Shown piece by piece: positions 8,334 through 15,750 of a stretch of 41,201 nucleotides of DNA; position 1 is the stretch's first letter; every line of letters starts with the position of its first letter. The stretch lies in contig DASSLY010000055.1 of the NCBI GenBank assembly GCA_035689185.1, positions 1 to 41,201 on the forward strand, read 5' to 3'. The stretch comes from DASSLY01 sp035689185 (GTDB taxonomy: Bacteria; Actinomycetota; Actinomycetes; Actinomycetales; Dermatophilaceae). Position numbers and translations under genes: made by a program. The notes under the pieces are model-generated. The model was not told the origin of the DNA. It ran no database searches and saw nothing but the letters and a program-made list of their open reading frames with translations.

Positions 8334-8364
8334 GGGGCCTGGCCAGATCCGCTGGTCAGGCCCC
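8334..8364 (+). terminator. Strong hairpin after tRNA-Pro
   Basis: GGGGCCTG at 8334-8341 pairs perfectly with CAGGCCCC at 8357-8364. The stem extends inward with GCCAG/CTGGT (one G-U pair) to a 5-nt loop, giving a 13-bp stem. There is no T-tract, as is common in high-GC actinobacteria. Likely intrinsic terminator of the tRNA transcript. Confidence 0.7.
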
Positions 8365-8415
8365 GATCGCGTTCCGCCGCGCGGACATGGGCGGGGAAGC
8401 ACGTCCACGGCCTGG

Positions 8416-8575
8416 TTGCCTGGTGTGGCGCGAGCCGAACGCCCCGGGGGCCCGGCACGTCGCGAGCGGAACGCTCCGGAGGCCCGGCACGGCGCGAGCG
8501 GAACGCCCCGCGGGCCCGGCATGGCGCGAGCGGATCCCGCGGTTGCCTGGTAGGGCGCGAGCGGCACGCCGGTGT
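8416..8575. repeat. 32-bp tandem repeat array downstream of tRNA-Pro
   Basis: The core CGAGCGGAACGCCCC recurs with its CGAG at 8431, 8463, 8495, 8527 and 8558, a period of 32, 32, 32 and 31 bp. The first three units continue as GGGGGCCCGGCAC with small changes; the fourth and fifth diverge. A flanking TTGCCTGGT(G/A)(T/G)GGCGCGAG occurs both at 8416 and 8543, suggesting duplication of the array edges. The units read through in several frames but give no recognisable protein. The array lies between the tRNA terminator and the 3' end of the AraC-type gene. Confidence 0.8.
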
Positions 8576-8602
8576 GCGAGGCGGCGGGCACGCGACCCGC
8601 CC

Positions 8603-9502
8603 TCAGCGCAGCTGGTCGCGGAACTGGCGCGGCGTCAAGCCGGCGAACGCACGGAAGCGGCGTATCAGATGACGCTCGTCGCTGTACCCCAACGCGGCGG
8701 CGATGTCCCGAGTGCTCAGGCAGGAGTGCCTGAGCAGGTCCGCGGCGGTCTCCAGTCGATGGCGGGCGCGATACCGGTGCGGCCCGACCCCGGCGGCCAC
8801 CCGGAACCGGCGGCGCCACGTCTCGTAGGGCAGCCCCACCGCAGCCGCGACTTCGGCCATGGGCATCGACCGGTCAAGATCTGACTCCAGCAACTCGATG
8901 GAACTAGCAAACCAGTCCAGGGTTCCGACGCTACCGCCGAGGCTGCCGCCGCCGACGCCACCGCCGAGGCTGCCGCCGTCGACGACTCCGCCGACGGCGC
9001 CGCCGCCGACGACGCGGACGCCGGAATCGGCGCCGGTGGCCTCGGTCAGCAGCGCTAGCAGCTCCAGCGCCTCGGCGTCGCAGCCAGCCGGGGTCGATGG
9101 ACGAGGCCTGACCCGCATGGCGTCCAGCCGCCCCTGCCACCGAGTCACCGGCAGGTTGCCGATGACCGGCCGTGCCGGCGAGAGCACCCCTTGGCGCTGA
9201 GCCAGGTCGAACAGCGGACCGCCGAAGACCACGAAGCACTCGTCCCACGTGCCGCCGGCGGCGCCGTACCAGTGCGGCCGGTCCGGGAAGACCAGGATCA
9301 GCGTCCCTGCCGTAACCGGGGCACTGTGAGCCCCATCTCGGTAGCTGCCGGACCCGGCCGTGACGAATGTCAGGGCGTGCGACCGGTAGCGCCTCGGGGC
9401 GCGACCGGGTATGCCGGTGCCTCCCGTGATCCGCCCGAGCAGACGCACCTGGCCGATCCGCCCCTCGCCGCTGCGGCTGGTGATCATGGAGCGCCGGGCC
9501 AC
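8603..9502 (-). CDS. AraC-family transcriptional regulator
   Basis: Transcription factor of 299 residues. The N-terminal half is a cupin-like sensor (HALTFVTAGSGSYRDG, LILVFPDRPHWY). A Gly-rich linker of about 40 residues with repeated GGGVGGGSLGG-like blocks separates it from the C-terminal DNA-binding domain of two helix-turn-helix motifs: MAEVAAAVGLPYETWRRRF and TRDIAAALGYSDERHLIRRFRAFAGLTPRQFR. It is divergent from the dioxygenase gene at 9628, with 125 bp between the starts, so local control of that gene is the natural guess. The GTG start at 9502 is supported by a TAGGTT element ending 6 nt upstream; ATG at 9487 is the alternative. Its ligand is unknown. Confidence 0.88.
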   Translation of the reverse strand: MARRSMITSRSGEGRIGQVRLLGRITGGTGIPGRAPRRYRSHALTFVTAGSGSYRDGAHSAPVTAGTLILVFPDRPHWYGAAGGTWDECFVVFGGPLFDLAQRQGVLSPARPVIGNLPVTRWQGRLDAMRVRPRPSTPAGCDAEALELLALLTEATGADSGVRVVGGGAVGGVVDGGSLGGGVGGGSLGGSVGTLDWFASSIELLESDLDRSMPMAEVAAAVGLPYETWRRRFRVAAGVGPHRYRARHRLETAADLLRHSCLSTRDIAAALGYSDERHLIRRFRAFAGLTPRQFRDQLR

Positions 9503-9508
9503 TCAACG

Positions 9509-9514
9509 AACCTA
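9509..9514 (-). promoter_or_regulatory. Predicted -10 element (TAGGTT) for leaderless araC-type mRNA
   Basis: On the minus strand TAGGTT is followed by 6 nt and then the GTG at 9502, with no Shine-Dalgarno sequence. It also supports that start over the internal ATG at 9487. Confidence 0.45.
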
Positions 9515-9627
9515 ACCAGATCGTTCCCCTCCGACCAGCGCGTTCCGGGTAGCGCTCGCCCGGTCGTGATGGGCTGGAACTGTTATCCAACAACGAGCAG
9601 CAGCGAGCCGGAGGGGACGACGATCCC

Positions 9628-10470
9628 GTGACAGCACCCACACAGGTGACCGACCTGACCAGCCGATACCCCTTACGTTCTGCCGAGGTCGACTCGTTCC
9701 GGCGCGACGGCCACGTCCGGGTCCGCGGCTTGGCCAGCCGAGCCGAGCTCGTCGAGTTCGGCGGCGCCATCGCCAGCGTGGTCCGGCGGCGTAGCGCCCA
9801 GACCCGGGCGCTGGCGGACCGCGACACCTATGGCAAGGCGTTCCTGCAGGTCTGCAACATCTGGCGGGACGATCCCGATGTCGCGCGGTTCACCCTCGCC
9901 CCGCGGTTTGCCGGCGTCGCCGCGCAGCTGCTCGGCGTCGAGCGGGTACGCGTGTACCACGACCAGGCACTGTTCAAGGAACCGGGCGGCGGCTACACCC
10001 CGTGGCACCAGGACGCGATGTACTGGCCGCTCGACGGCTCCAGCTGCCTGACGATGTGGATGCCCCTGGTCGACGTCACCCCCGAGCAGGGCGGCCTGTG
10101 CTTCGCCAGCGGGACCCACGTCGCCGGCCCGCTCAGCGACGTCAGGATCTCCGACGCCTCCGAGGAGTACTTCCACCGGGTGCTGGCCGAACGTGCCTAC
10201 CGGGTGGAGCAGCCCGTGGCCATGGCCGCGGGGGACGCGACCTTCCACGCCGGCTGGACCGTGCACAAGGCACTGCCCAACGAGTCCACTCGGATGCGGG
10301 AGGTGATGACTGTCATCTGGTTCGCCGACGGGCTGGCCGTCCAGCCTCCGGCCAACCCGGCCCAGCAGGCCGACCTCGCGGCCTGGCTGCCGGGGATCCA
10401 ACCCGGCGACGTGGCGGCAACCCAGCTGAACCCCCTCCTGCCACCGCCGGTCCGAGACCGGCCAGTATGA
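9628..10470 (+). CDS. Phytanoyl-CoA dioxygenase (PhyH) family protein
   Basis: Fe(II)/2-oxoglutarate-dependent oxygenase of 280 residues. The iron-binding triad is readable: His127 and Asp129 in PWHQDAMYWP, and the distal His213 in AGWTVHKALPN. Arg224, 11 residues after the distal His, fits the 2-oxoglutarate-binding Arg. MWMPLVDVTPEQGGLCFASGTH is the typical central block. GTG start at 9628 with GGAGGGGA about 11 nt upstream. It is divergent from an AraC-type regulator, which suggests an inducible small-molecule hydroxylation. The family includes hydroxylases of fatty acyl-CoA, ectoine and secondary metabolites; the substrate here is not determinable. Confidence 0.88.
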   Translation: MTAPTQVTDLTSRYPLRSAEVDSFRRDGHVRVRGLASRAELVEFGGAIASVVRRRSAQTRALADRDTYGKAFLQVCNIWRDDPDVARFTLAPRFAGVAAQLLGVERVRVYHDQALFKEPGGGYTPWHQDAMYWPLDGSSCLTMWMPLVDVTPEQGGLCFASGTHVAGPLSDVRISDASEEYFHRVLAERAYRVEQPVAMAAGDATFHAGWTVHKALPNESTRMREVMTVIWFADGLAVQPPANPAQQADLAAWLPGIQPGDVAATQLNPLLPPPVRDRPV

Positions 10471-10499
10471 CGCGGACGGGTACCAACCGGGGGTCCGGC

Positions 10500-10705
10500 G
10501 CCGCCCAAACCCGCCTCCTCCGCAGCTCCCGGCGGCGGCTCCGCCGCGCTTCCTCCGCAGCCCCCGGCGGCGGCTCACCCCGCTTCCGCCGCGCCTCCGG
10601 CGCCACTTCCACCCCGGCTCCCGGCGGCGCCTCCACCCCCCCGCGGCTCCGGCGCCACTTCCACCCCGGCTCCCGGCGGCGGCTCCACCCCCCCGCGGCT
10701 CCAGC
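10500..10705. repeat. C-rich low-complexity stretch with 52-bp duplicated unit
   Basis: Between the convergent dioxygenase and DUF1810 genes lies a GC-rich, strand-skewed region. A 52-bp unit beginning CTCCGGCGCCACTTCCACCC starts at 10595 and again at 10647, nearly identical, with a third start at about 10699. Shorter GCTCCCGGCGGCGGCTCC-like motifs precede it from about 10525. No protein or structured RNA was recognised in the 264-bp gap. Confidence 0.75.
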
Positions 10706-10734
10706 CGTGATCCGAGGACCGGGACTGGCAGGCC

Positions 10735-11148
10735 TTAGGAGGGCCCAAGGCGTTGCAGCGTCGCCTCGTCCCGCTGCCCGCCGAAGAACCGGTCCAGCAC
10801 CTGGCCGAACACGGCACCGCCACCGGCCTTCTCGAACAGCGTCATCGAGGACCGCAGCTTCATCGCGTCGATCGTGCCGAACACCTCGATCGGGTCGGCG
10901 TCGGGCAGGCCGAGCAGAACCTCGCAGCACCGCACCAGTCGCGGGCCCAGCACCGGGTCCGCCAGGTAGTCGCGCGCCTCGGCGAGGTCGCGCACCCCGT
11001 AGTACTGGGCTGTTGCGCTGTGCCCCAGCCCGGCGACCTGAGGGAACACGTACCACATCCAGTGGCTGGCCTTCCGGCCGCGGCGCAGCTCGGCCAGCGC
11101 CACGTCATACACGCCTTCCTGGGCTTCGGCGAACCGCTGCAAGGTCAT
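10735..11148 (-). CDS. DUF1810 family protein
   Basis: A 137-residue soluble protein that matches the DUF1810 family almost throughout: LQRFAEAQEGVYDVALAELRRG, then the hallmark KASHWMWYVFPQVAGLG, YLADPVLGPRL, and MKLRSSMTLFEKAG near the C-terminus. The conserved HWMWY and SSMTLF blocks suggest an enzymatic or nucleic-acid-related pocket, but I know of no established function for the family. It is a single minus-strand gene, convergent with the dioxygenase gene and divergent from pgsA, with no clear operon partner. ATG start at 11148. Confidence 0.9.
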   Translation of the reverse strand: MTLQRFAEAQEGVYDVALAELRRGRKASHWMWYVFPQVAGLGHSATAQYYGVRDLAEARDYLADPVLGPRLVRCCEVLLGLPDADPIEVFGTIDAMKLRSSMTLFEKAGGGAVFGQVLDRFFGGQRDEATLQRLGPS

Positions 11149-11211
11149 CCCGGCATGCTGTCACGGCGAGCGCGGCGGAGGGTCGCGGGCGGCATACCGG
11201 GTCGTTCGGCC

Positions 11212-11217
11212 TACCCT
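11212..11217 (+). promoter_or_regulatory. Predicted -10 element (TACCCT) for leaderless pgsA-type mRNA
   Basis: TACCCT is followed by 7 nt and the ATG at 11225. It would drive the pgsA-DUF881-sbp-DUF881 cluster as a leaderless transcript and lies in the divergent gap with the DUF1810 gene. Confidence 0.45.
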
Positions 11218-11224
11218 TGCGGAG

Positions 11225-11815
11225 ATGGACGGACAGGCGCGGGCGGGGGTCTTGACGGTCCCCAACGCGCTGTCCGCGCTCCGGGTCGCCGCCGTGCCGC
11301 TGTTCCTGTGGCTCATTCTCGCCCGCCGCGACGGGCTGGCCGTGCTGGTACTCGCCCTGTCCGGGGTCAGCGACTACTTGGATGGCAAGATCGCCCGTCG
11401 GTTCGGATTGGAGTCCCGGCTGGGGCAGCTGCTCGACCCGGTCGCGGACCGGCTCTACATCCTGTCGACCCTGCTGGGCCTGGCCTGGCGCGACATCATC
11501 CCGTGGTGGCTGGTGGCGGTGCTGGTGGCCCGGGAGGTCTTCGGCGGGGTCTGCGTGGTCGTGGTCCGCCGCCACGGGTTCCGTGCGCTGCCCGTCCACT
11601 TCATCGGCAAGGCGGCCACGTTCGACCTGCTGTACGCCTTCCCGCTGCTGTTGCTCGGCGAGGTCGGGGGACCCGTCGGGACGGTCGCGCAGGTCTGTGG
11701 CTGGGCCTTCGCCTGGTGGGGGACCGCGCTCTACTGGGTGGCCGGGGTCATGTATGCCGTGCAGACGGCCCAGATCGTCTCCGCCCGGTCCGCGCTGGCG
11801 GTGACCGCGCGGTGA
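11225..11815 (+). CDS. pgsA: CDP-alcohol phosphatidyltransferase (PgsA-like)
   Basis: Integral membrane enzyme of phospholipid synthesis that transfers a phosphatidyl group from CDP-diacylglycerol to an alcohol, most likely glycerol 3-phosphate or a related acceptor. 196 residues with about five hydrophobic segments. The full CDP-alcohol motif DG(x)2AR(x)8G(x)3D(x)3D is present at Asp53-Gly54, Ala57-Arg58, Gly67, Asp71 and Asp75. Its place directly before DUF881-sbp-DUF881-gcvH-garA matches M. tuberculosis Rv1822 (pgsA2). It ends overlapping the next GTG by 4 nt. The acceptor alcohol is inferred, not shown. Confidence 0.85.
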   Translation: MDGQARAGVLTVPNALSALRVAAVPLFLWLILARRDGLAVLVLALSGVSDYLDGKIARRFGLESRLGQLLDPVADRLYILSTLLGLAWRDIIPWWLVAVLVAREVFGGVCVVVVRRHGFRALPVHFIGKAATFDLLYAFPLLLLGEVGGPVGTVAQVCGWAFAWWGTALYWVAGVMYAVQTAQIVSARSALAVTAR

Positions 11816-12729
11816 GCACTCCCACCAGGACGCGGCCGGACGCCTCGATGACGCTGCTCACCGAGATGATGGAGCGGCCGCTGGACCCGGGGTACGCGGC
11901 AGCGGCGCGACGGCGCGAGGCTGCCGGGCTGCCGCCGTCGGCCGGCCTGCGCAGCCCGTTGCTGGTCGGGTGCGCAGTCATGGTCGGGCTGTTGTTCGCC
12001 GTGTCAGCGCTGGCGTTGCGGGTTCCAGCGACGTCGGCGGTGCAGGCCAAGAACGACCTCATCGCGCAGATCGAGGCGCGCCGGGCCCAGGTGGACGCGC
12101 AGTCCGCCCGAATCGCCGCCCTGCGCCAGGAGATCGACGCCATCTCGGCCCGGCAGCTGCAGTTGGTGCAGGCGGGTGGCCTGGCCGAGCGGGTTGCTCA
12201 GGCCGAGCAGGCGGCGGGAGCACTGGCGGTGACCGGTCCCGGCCTGCGGCTCACCGTTGACGACGCCCCATCGGCGGGCAGTGGGGGCGCCGGCGGGCCG
12301 GACGACCAGGGCAAGGTGATCTCCGCCGACCTGCAACTGGTGGTCAACGGGCTCTGGCAGGCCGGCGCCGAGGCGGTCGCCGTCAACGGGCACCGGCTCA
12401 CCTCGCGCTCGGCGATCCGGTTCGCCGGCGAGGCGATCCTGGTCGACTACCGGCCGCTGACCCGCCCCTACCTGATCGAGGCCATCGGCGACCCCACCGC
12501 ACTGCCCGCCGCCTTCGCCGCGACCGAGGGCGGTGCGTACCTGCAGTCGTTGAAGAGCAACTTCGGCATCGTCGCCGACGTGGCCGAGGCGAGCCGGCTG
12601 ACCCTGCCCGGTCAGCCGTCGGCGGTGCTGCGCTCCGCACACCCGGCGACCACGCCCTCGACCGCGCCCGCAACGGCGTCCCCGGGACGCCCGGTCAGCA
12701 CACCCACCACGACGGGAGGTACCCCGTGA
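11812..12729 (+). CDS. DUF881 family membrane-anchored protein (first copy)
   Basis: 305-residue protein with one N-terminal transmembrane helix (about residues 45-65, LLVGCAVMVGLLFAVSALAL), then a coiled-coil stretch (QAKNDLIAQIEARRAQVDAQ, IAALRQEIDAIS) and the DUF881 domain: VTGPGLRLTVDDA, ISADLQLVVNGLWQAGAEAVAVNGHRLTSRSAIRFAGEAILV, and YLQSLKSNFGIV. The C-terminal tail is Thr/Pro-rich. Topology is predicted to place the domain outside the membrane. GTG start overlapping the pgsA stop. Corresponds by position to Rv1823. The family is associated with division/cell envelope genes, but its function is not established. Confidence 0.88.
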   Translation: MSTPTRTRPDASMTLLTEMMERPLDPGYAAAARRREAAGLPPSAGLRSPLLVGCAVMVGLLFAVSALALRVPATSAVQAKNDLIAQIEARRAQVDAQSARIAALRQEIDAISARQLQLVQAGGLAERVAQAEQAAGALAVTGPGLRLTVDDAPSAGSGGAGGPDDQGKVISADLQLVVNGLWQAGAEAVAVNGHRLTSRSAIRFAGEAILVDYRPLTRPYLIEAIGDPTALPAAFAATEGGAYLQSLKSNFGIVADVAEASRLTLPGQPSAVLRSAHPATTPSTAPATASPGRPVSTPTTTGGTP

Positions 12730-13058
12730 TCCCCGCGGCCGGTCTCGTCCTCGGACTCCTGCTCGGCCTGCTGCTTCACCCCACCGTCCCGGCCGCGTTG
12801 CAGCCCTACCTGCCCATCGCGGTCATCGCCGCGCTGGATGCCGTCTTCGGCGGCATCCGGGCGGTCCTCGACGGGATCTTCAACGACCGGGTGTTCGTGA
12901 TCTCGTTCCTGTCCAACGTGGTCGTCGCCGCTCTCATCGTCTTCCTGGGCGACCAGCTCGGCGTCGGCACGCAGTTGTCCACCGGCGTCGTGGTGGTGCT
13001 GGGAGTCCGGATCTTCTCCAACGTCGCCTCGATCCGGCGGCACCTGTTCCATGGTTGA
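12726..13058 (+). CDS. sbp: Small basic protein (sbp, DUF1290 family)
   Basis: 110-residue polytopic membrane protein with three hydrophobic segments (AAGLVLGLLLGLLL, YLPIAVIAALDAVFGGIRA, FVISFLSNVVVAALIVFLG) and the family hallmark LDAVFGGIRAVLDGIFNDRVFVISF. It ends in VRIFSNVASIRRHLF. Sandwiched between two DUF881 genes, with GTGA overlap upstream and 8 nt overlap downstream, it very likely forms a complex or regulatory unit with them. Homologues lie next to ftsZ in Bacillus. GTG start at 12726. Confidence 0.92.
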   Translation: MIPAAGLVLGLLLGLLLHPTVPAALQPYLPIAVIAALDAVFGGIRAVLDGIFNDRVFVISFLSNVVVAALIVFLGDQLGVGTQLSTGVVVVLGVRIFSNVASIRRHLFHG

Positions 13059-13848
13059 GCATCCGGCCGAATCCCAGCGGGAGCGCGCGCCTGATCCCGA
13101 GCCTGACGCCGCGGGGCCCGCGCCGGAGGACTCCGCCTGGCGGCGGCTGCTGCTGGCCGGGCAGGGCACCAGGGCCAGCCTGCTCGCCGCTGCACTGGCG
13201 CTGCTGCTGGGATTCGCCCTGGCCACCCAGGTCCAGCAGACCCGGGGCCAGACGCTGCAGACCCTTCGCCAGACCGACCTGGTCGGGATCCTGGACAACC
13301 TCAATGCCAACGCGGCGCGGTTGGACGACGAGGCCCGTAACCTGCTGGTGAGCCGCGACCGGCTGGTGAGCGGCACCCAGGGCGGCGAGGCGGCGGTGCG
13401 CGCGGCCCAGGAGCAGCTGGACGCGCTGGGGATCCTGGCCGGCACGGTGGCAGTCGCCGGCCCCGGCATCCGGATGACGATCACCGACCCGAGTGGCAAG
13501 GTGACCTCGGCGCTGCTGCTTGACGCTATCCAGGAGCTGCGGGACGCGGGGGCGGAGTCGATCCAGCTAGGCCCGGCCCGGGTCGTGGCGAGCTCGTACG
13601 TGGCCTCCGCCGCCGGTGGCCTAAGCGTGGACGGCCAGCGTCTCCAGTCCCCTTACCGGCTGGTGGCGATCGGGGCCAGCCAAACCCTGGCGTCGGCCAT
13701 GAGCATCCCGGGGGGCATCATCGAGACGGTGAGGCAGCAGGGAGCCACCATCAGTGTGACTCCGTCCGAGTCGCTGCGGATCGATGCGTTGCACACGCCG
13801 AAAACGCCTCGTTACGCTCGACCGCAGCCCGCACCCACCGCCAAGTGA
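13051..13848 (+). CDS. DUF881 family membrane-anchored protein (second copy)
   Basis: 265 residues: a Pro/Glu-rich cytoplasmic N-terminus, one transmembrane helix near residues 48-68 (SLLAAALALLLGFALATQV), a helical segment, and the DUF881 domain (TVAVAGPGIRMTITDPSG, LLLDAIQELRDAGAESIQLGPARVVA, GQRLQSPYRLVAIGA). It is a paralogue of the copy at 11812 with the same architecture. It overlaps sbp by 8 nt and corresponds by position to Rv1825. The C-terminus ends with a short Pro-rich tail, then gcvH starts 32 nt later with its own ribosome binding site. Confidence 0.88.
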   Translation: MVEHPAESQRERAPDPEPDAAGPAPEDSAWRRLLLAGQGTRASLLAAALALLLGFALATQVQQTRGQTLQTLRQTDLVGILDNLNANAARLDDEARNLLVSRDRLVSGTQGGEAAVRAAQEQLDALGILAGTVAVAGPGIRMTITDPSGKVTSALLLDAIQELRDAGAESIQLGPARVVASSYVASAAGGLSVDGQRLQSPYRLVAIGASQTLASAMSIPGGIIETVRQQGATISVTPSESLRIDALHTPKTPRYARPQPAPTAK

Positions 13849-13880
13849 GCCGATCCTGCCTCGGAACCTCAAGGAGCATG

Positions 13881-14264
13881 ATGACCGACTACCCGGAGGA
13901 CCTGCGCTACACGGCCGAGCACGAGTGGGTCCGCGAGATGTCCGACGGCGTGGCCAAGGTGGGCATCACCGCATACGCGCAGGAGGCACTGGGCGACGTC
14001 GTGTTCGTCAGCCTGCCGGCTGTCGGCGACACGGTCACGGCCGGCGAGTCGTGCGGGGAGGTCGAGTCGACCAAGTCGGTCAGCGAGCTCTACGCCCCGC
14101 TCAGCGGGCAGGTGGTGGCGGTCAACACCGCCTTGGACGGAGCGCCCGAGCTGGTCAACTCCGACCCCTACGGAGACGGCTGGATGTATGACGTGCAGGT
14201 GGCCGACGCCGCCGCGGCGGCGGACCTGCTCGACGCCGCGGGCTACCGGGAGCAGCTGGGGTAG
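13881..14264 (+). CDS. gcvH: Glycine cleavage system H protein
   Basis: Lipoyl carrier that shuttles the aminomethyl group between GcvP, GcvT and the dihydrolipoamide dehydrogenase. 127 residues, normal length. RYTAEHEWVRE begins the fold, DVVFVSLPAVGDTV follows, and the lipoylated Lys65 lies in EVESTKSVSEL. SDPYGDGWMYDVQ is the conserved C-terminal block. There are two adjacent ATG codons (13878 and 13881); AAGGAG at 13871-13876 gives the second a better spacing (4 nt). The P protein lies 3 kb downstream; the T protein is not in this window. Confidence 0.95.
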   Translation: MTDYPEDLRYTAEHEWVREMSDGVAKVGITAYAQEALGDVVFVSLPAVGDTVTAGESCGEVESTKSVSELYAPLSGQVVAVNTALDGAPELVNSDPYGDGWMYDVQVADAAAAADLLDAAGYREQLG

Positions 14265-14294
14265 CCGTCGGCCCTCGACCCGGGCACGGCCGGT

Positions 14295-14308
14295 GGCGCT
14301 GTCGCGCC
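14295..14308 (+). terminator. Weak candidate hairpin after gcvH
   Basis: GGCGC at 14295-14299 and GCGCC at 14304-14308 enclose the loop TGTC, 30 nt after the gcvH stop. The stem is only 5 bp and has no T-tract. The rest of the 232-bp gcvH to garA gap shows only a TAGGGT at 14341, which may be a -10 for garA. Confidence 0.3.
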
Positions 14309-14496
14309 GGGCACGCTCGCGTCCGGTCGGATCGCTGCCCTAGGGTGAGCGTCGACGTCAAACGGGCAGCCTGTCCACGGCGGAAGCATGTGTGTCTCGG
14401 CTGTCAGCGGGTGCGGCCACCGGTCGCCTCCGGGCTGCCGGGCTCGCCCGAAGCCACGCTGGGCCATCCGGAGTCACAGAACAAGGAAGGACATGA

Positions 14497-14973
14497 ATGG
14501 CCGGTCAGCAGCCACCCTCGGGCCGACCGGAGCCACGCCCGGGAGAGTCCACCACGCTCCGGTTTCCTGGGGTGGGCGTGCCGCAGGAGTACGAGCACGG
14601 CGAGGATCACGGCCTCAGTGCCGCTGACCAGGCCACCGTCGAGGCGTTGCGGGTCGGCACGGCGCTCTTGGTCGTGCTGCGTGGGCCCAACACCGGCGCC
14701 CGGTTTCTGCTCGACGCGGCCGAGGTGACCGCGGGGCGTCACCCGGACAGCGACATCTTCCTGGACGACGTGACCGTGTCCCGCCGGCACGCGGTGTTCC
14801 ACCGCGACGGGGAGACCTACCAGGTCCGCGACGTCGGCTCGCTGAACGGGACCTACGTCAACCGGGAACGCATCGACGCGGTCCGGCTACAGACCGGGGA
14901 TGAGGTGCAGATCGGCAAGTTCCGGCTGGTCTTCTACGATGCGCCAGGTGCCCAGCCGAGTGCCCGGGAGTGA
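14497..14973 (+). CDS. garA: GarA/OdhI-like FHA domain protein
   Basis: 158 residues. The FHA domain (about residues 58-150) is very close to mycobacterial GarA: ALLVVLRGPNTGARFLLD, then AGRHPDSDIFLDDVTVSRRH, DVGSLNGTYVNRERID and GDEVQIGKFRLVF. GarA/OdhI inhibits 2-oxoglutarate dehydrogenase and tunes glutamate metabolism; Ser/Thr kinases (PknB/PknG) phosphorylate its N-terminus, which then binds its own FHA domain. The N-terminus here has Thr19-Thr20 in GESTTLRFPG, a plausible equivalent of the ETTSVF phosphosite but not identical. ATG start with AAGGAAGG 6 nt upstream. Position between gcvH and the MerR gene matches Rv1827. Confidence 0.92.
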   Translation: MAGQQPPSGRPEPRPGESTTLRFPGVGVPQEYEHGEDHGLSAADQATVEALRVGTALLVVLRGPNTGARFLLDAAEVTAGRHPDSDIFLDDVTVSRRHAVFHRDGETYQVRDVGSLNGTYVNRERIDAVRLQTGDEVQIGKFRLVFYDAPGAQPSARE

Positions 14974-14983
14974 CAGGGTTGAC

Positions 14984-15742
14984 GTGACCGGCGCTGGCCG
15001 TGGCCGCAGCAGCGGCGCCGGCAGCGGCGGGGGCAGCGGGGAAGCGAGACTGACCATCGGGACCGTCCTGGCCCGCCTGCGGCCGGAGTTTCCCGACGTC
15101 AGCATCTCCAAGATCCGGTTCCTGGAAGCCGAGGGCCTGGTCGCTCCGCAGCGCACCCCGTCGGGGTACCGGACCTTCACCAGCGGGGACGTGGACCGGT
15201 TGCGGTACGTGCTGACTGCCCAGCGGGACCGGTTCTGGCCGCTGAAGGTGATCCGGGACGCGCTGGACGCGCTGGACCGCGGGCTGCAGCCGCCGGAGGA
15301 CCCGGCGGACCTTGCCCGGCCGAGTGTGCCGGCACCCCGGTCCGACCCGGACCTTCCCTCGCCGCGGGACCTCCGGCCGACGGGGTCGCTTCGCCTCACC
15401 GCAGCGGAGGTGCAGGCCACGGCGGGGCTGGACCAGGCGGGATTCGCCGCCCTGGTGACGTACGGGCTGCTGCGACCGGATCCCACCGGCCACTTCGGCG
15501 AGCCGGCCCTGCAGGTGGCACGAGCGGCGGGCGACCTCGCTGCATACGGGATCGAGCCGCGGCACCTGCGGCCGTTCAAGACCGCGGCCGACCGGGAGAT
15601 CGGCCTGGTGCAGCAGGTGGTGAGCCCGCTTCGCGGGCGCGGCGGCGCGGAAGGCGACCCGACGACGCATGTTCTCGCCTCCTGCATCGCGTTGCACACA
15701 GCCTTGGTCCGGGCCGGCCTGGCTCTCGACGAACGCCGGTAG
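14984..15742 (+). CDS. ftsR: MerR-family regulator, FtsR/Rv1828 type
   Basis: About 252 residues. After a Gly/Ser/Arg-rich N-terminus, the winged helix-turn-helix starts with LTIGTVLARLRPEFPDVSISKIRFLEAEGLV and continues TPSGYRTFTSGDVDRLRYVL, typical of MerR regulators. A second, larger domain follows (LTAAEVQATAGLDQAGFAAL, and FKTAADREIGLVQQVVSPLRGR near the C-terminus). The arrangement matches Rv1828 and corynebacterial FtsR, which activates ftsZ. The start is uncertain: GTG 14984 lies just after the garA stop; GTG 14960 and ATG 14939 are in frame but overlap garA. Probably co-transcribed with garA. Confidence 0.87.
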   Translation: MTGAGRGRSSGAGSGGGSGEARLTIGTVLARLRPEFPDVSISKIRFLEAEGLVAPQRTPSGYRTFTSGDVDRLRYVLTAQRDRFWPLKVIRDALDALDRGLQPPEDPADLARPSVPAPRSDPDLPSPRDLRPTGSLRLTAAEVQATAGLDQAGFAALVTYGLLRPDPTGHFGEPALQVARAAGDLAAYGIEPRHLRPFKTAADREIGLVQQVVSPLRGRGGAEGDPTTHVLASCIALHTALVRAGLALDERR

Positions 15743-15750
15743 GAAGCGGG

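Noticed and set aside
14345..14728. A Cys-containing small protein starting at GTG 14345
   Set aside because: The frame runs on through garA in a wrong frame; garA has a better ribosome binding site and a clear FHA domain.
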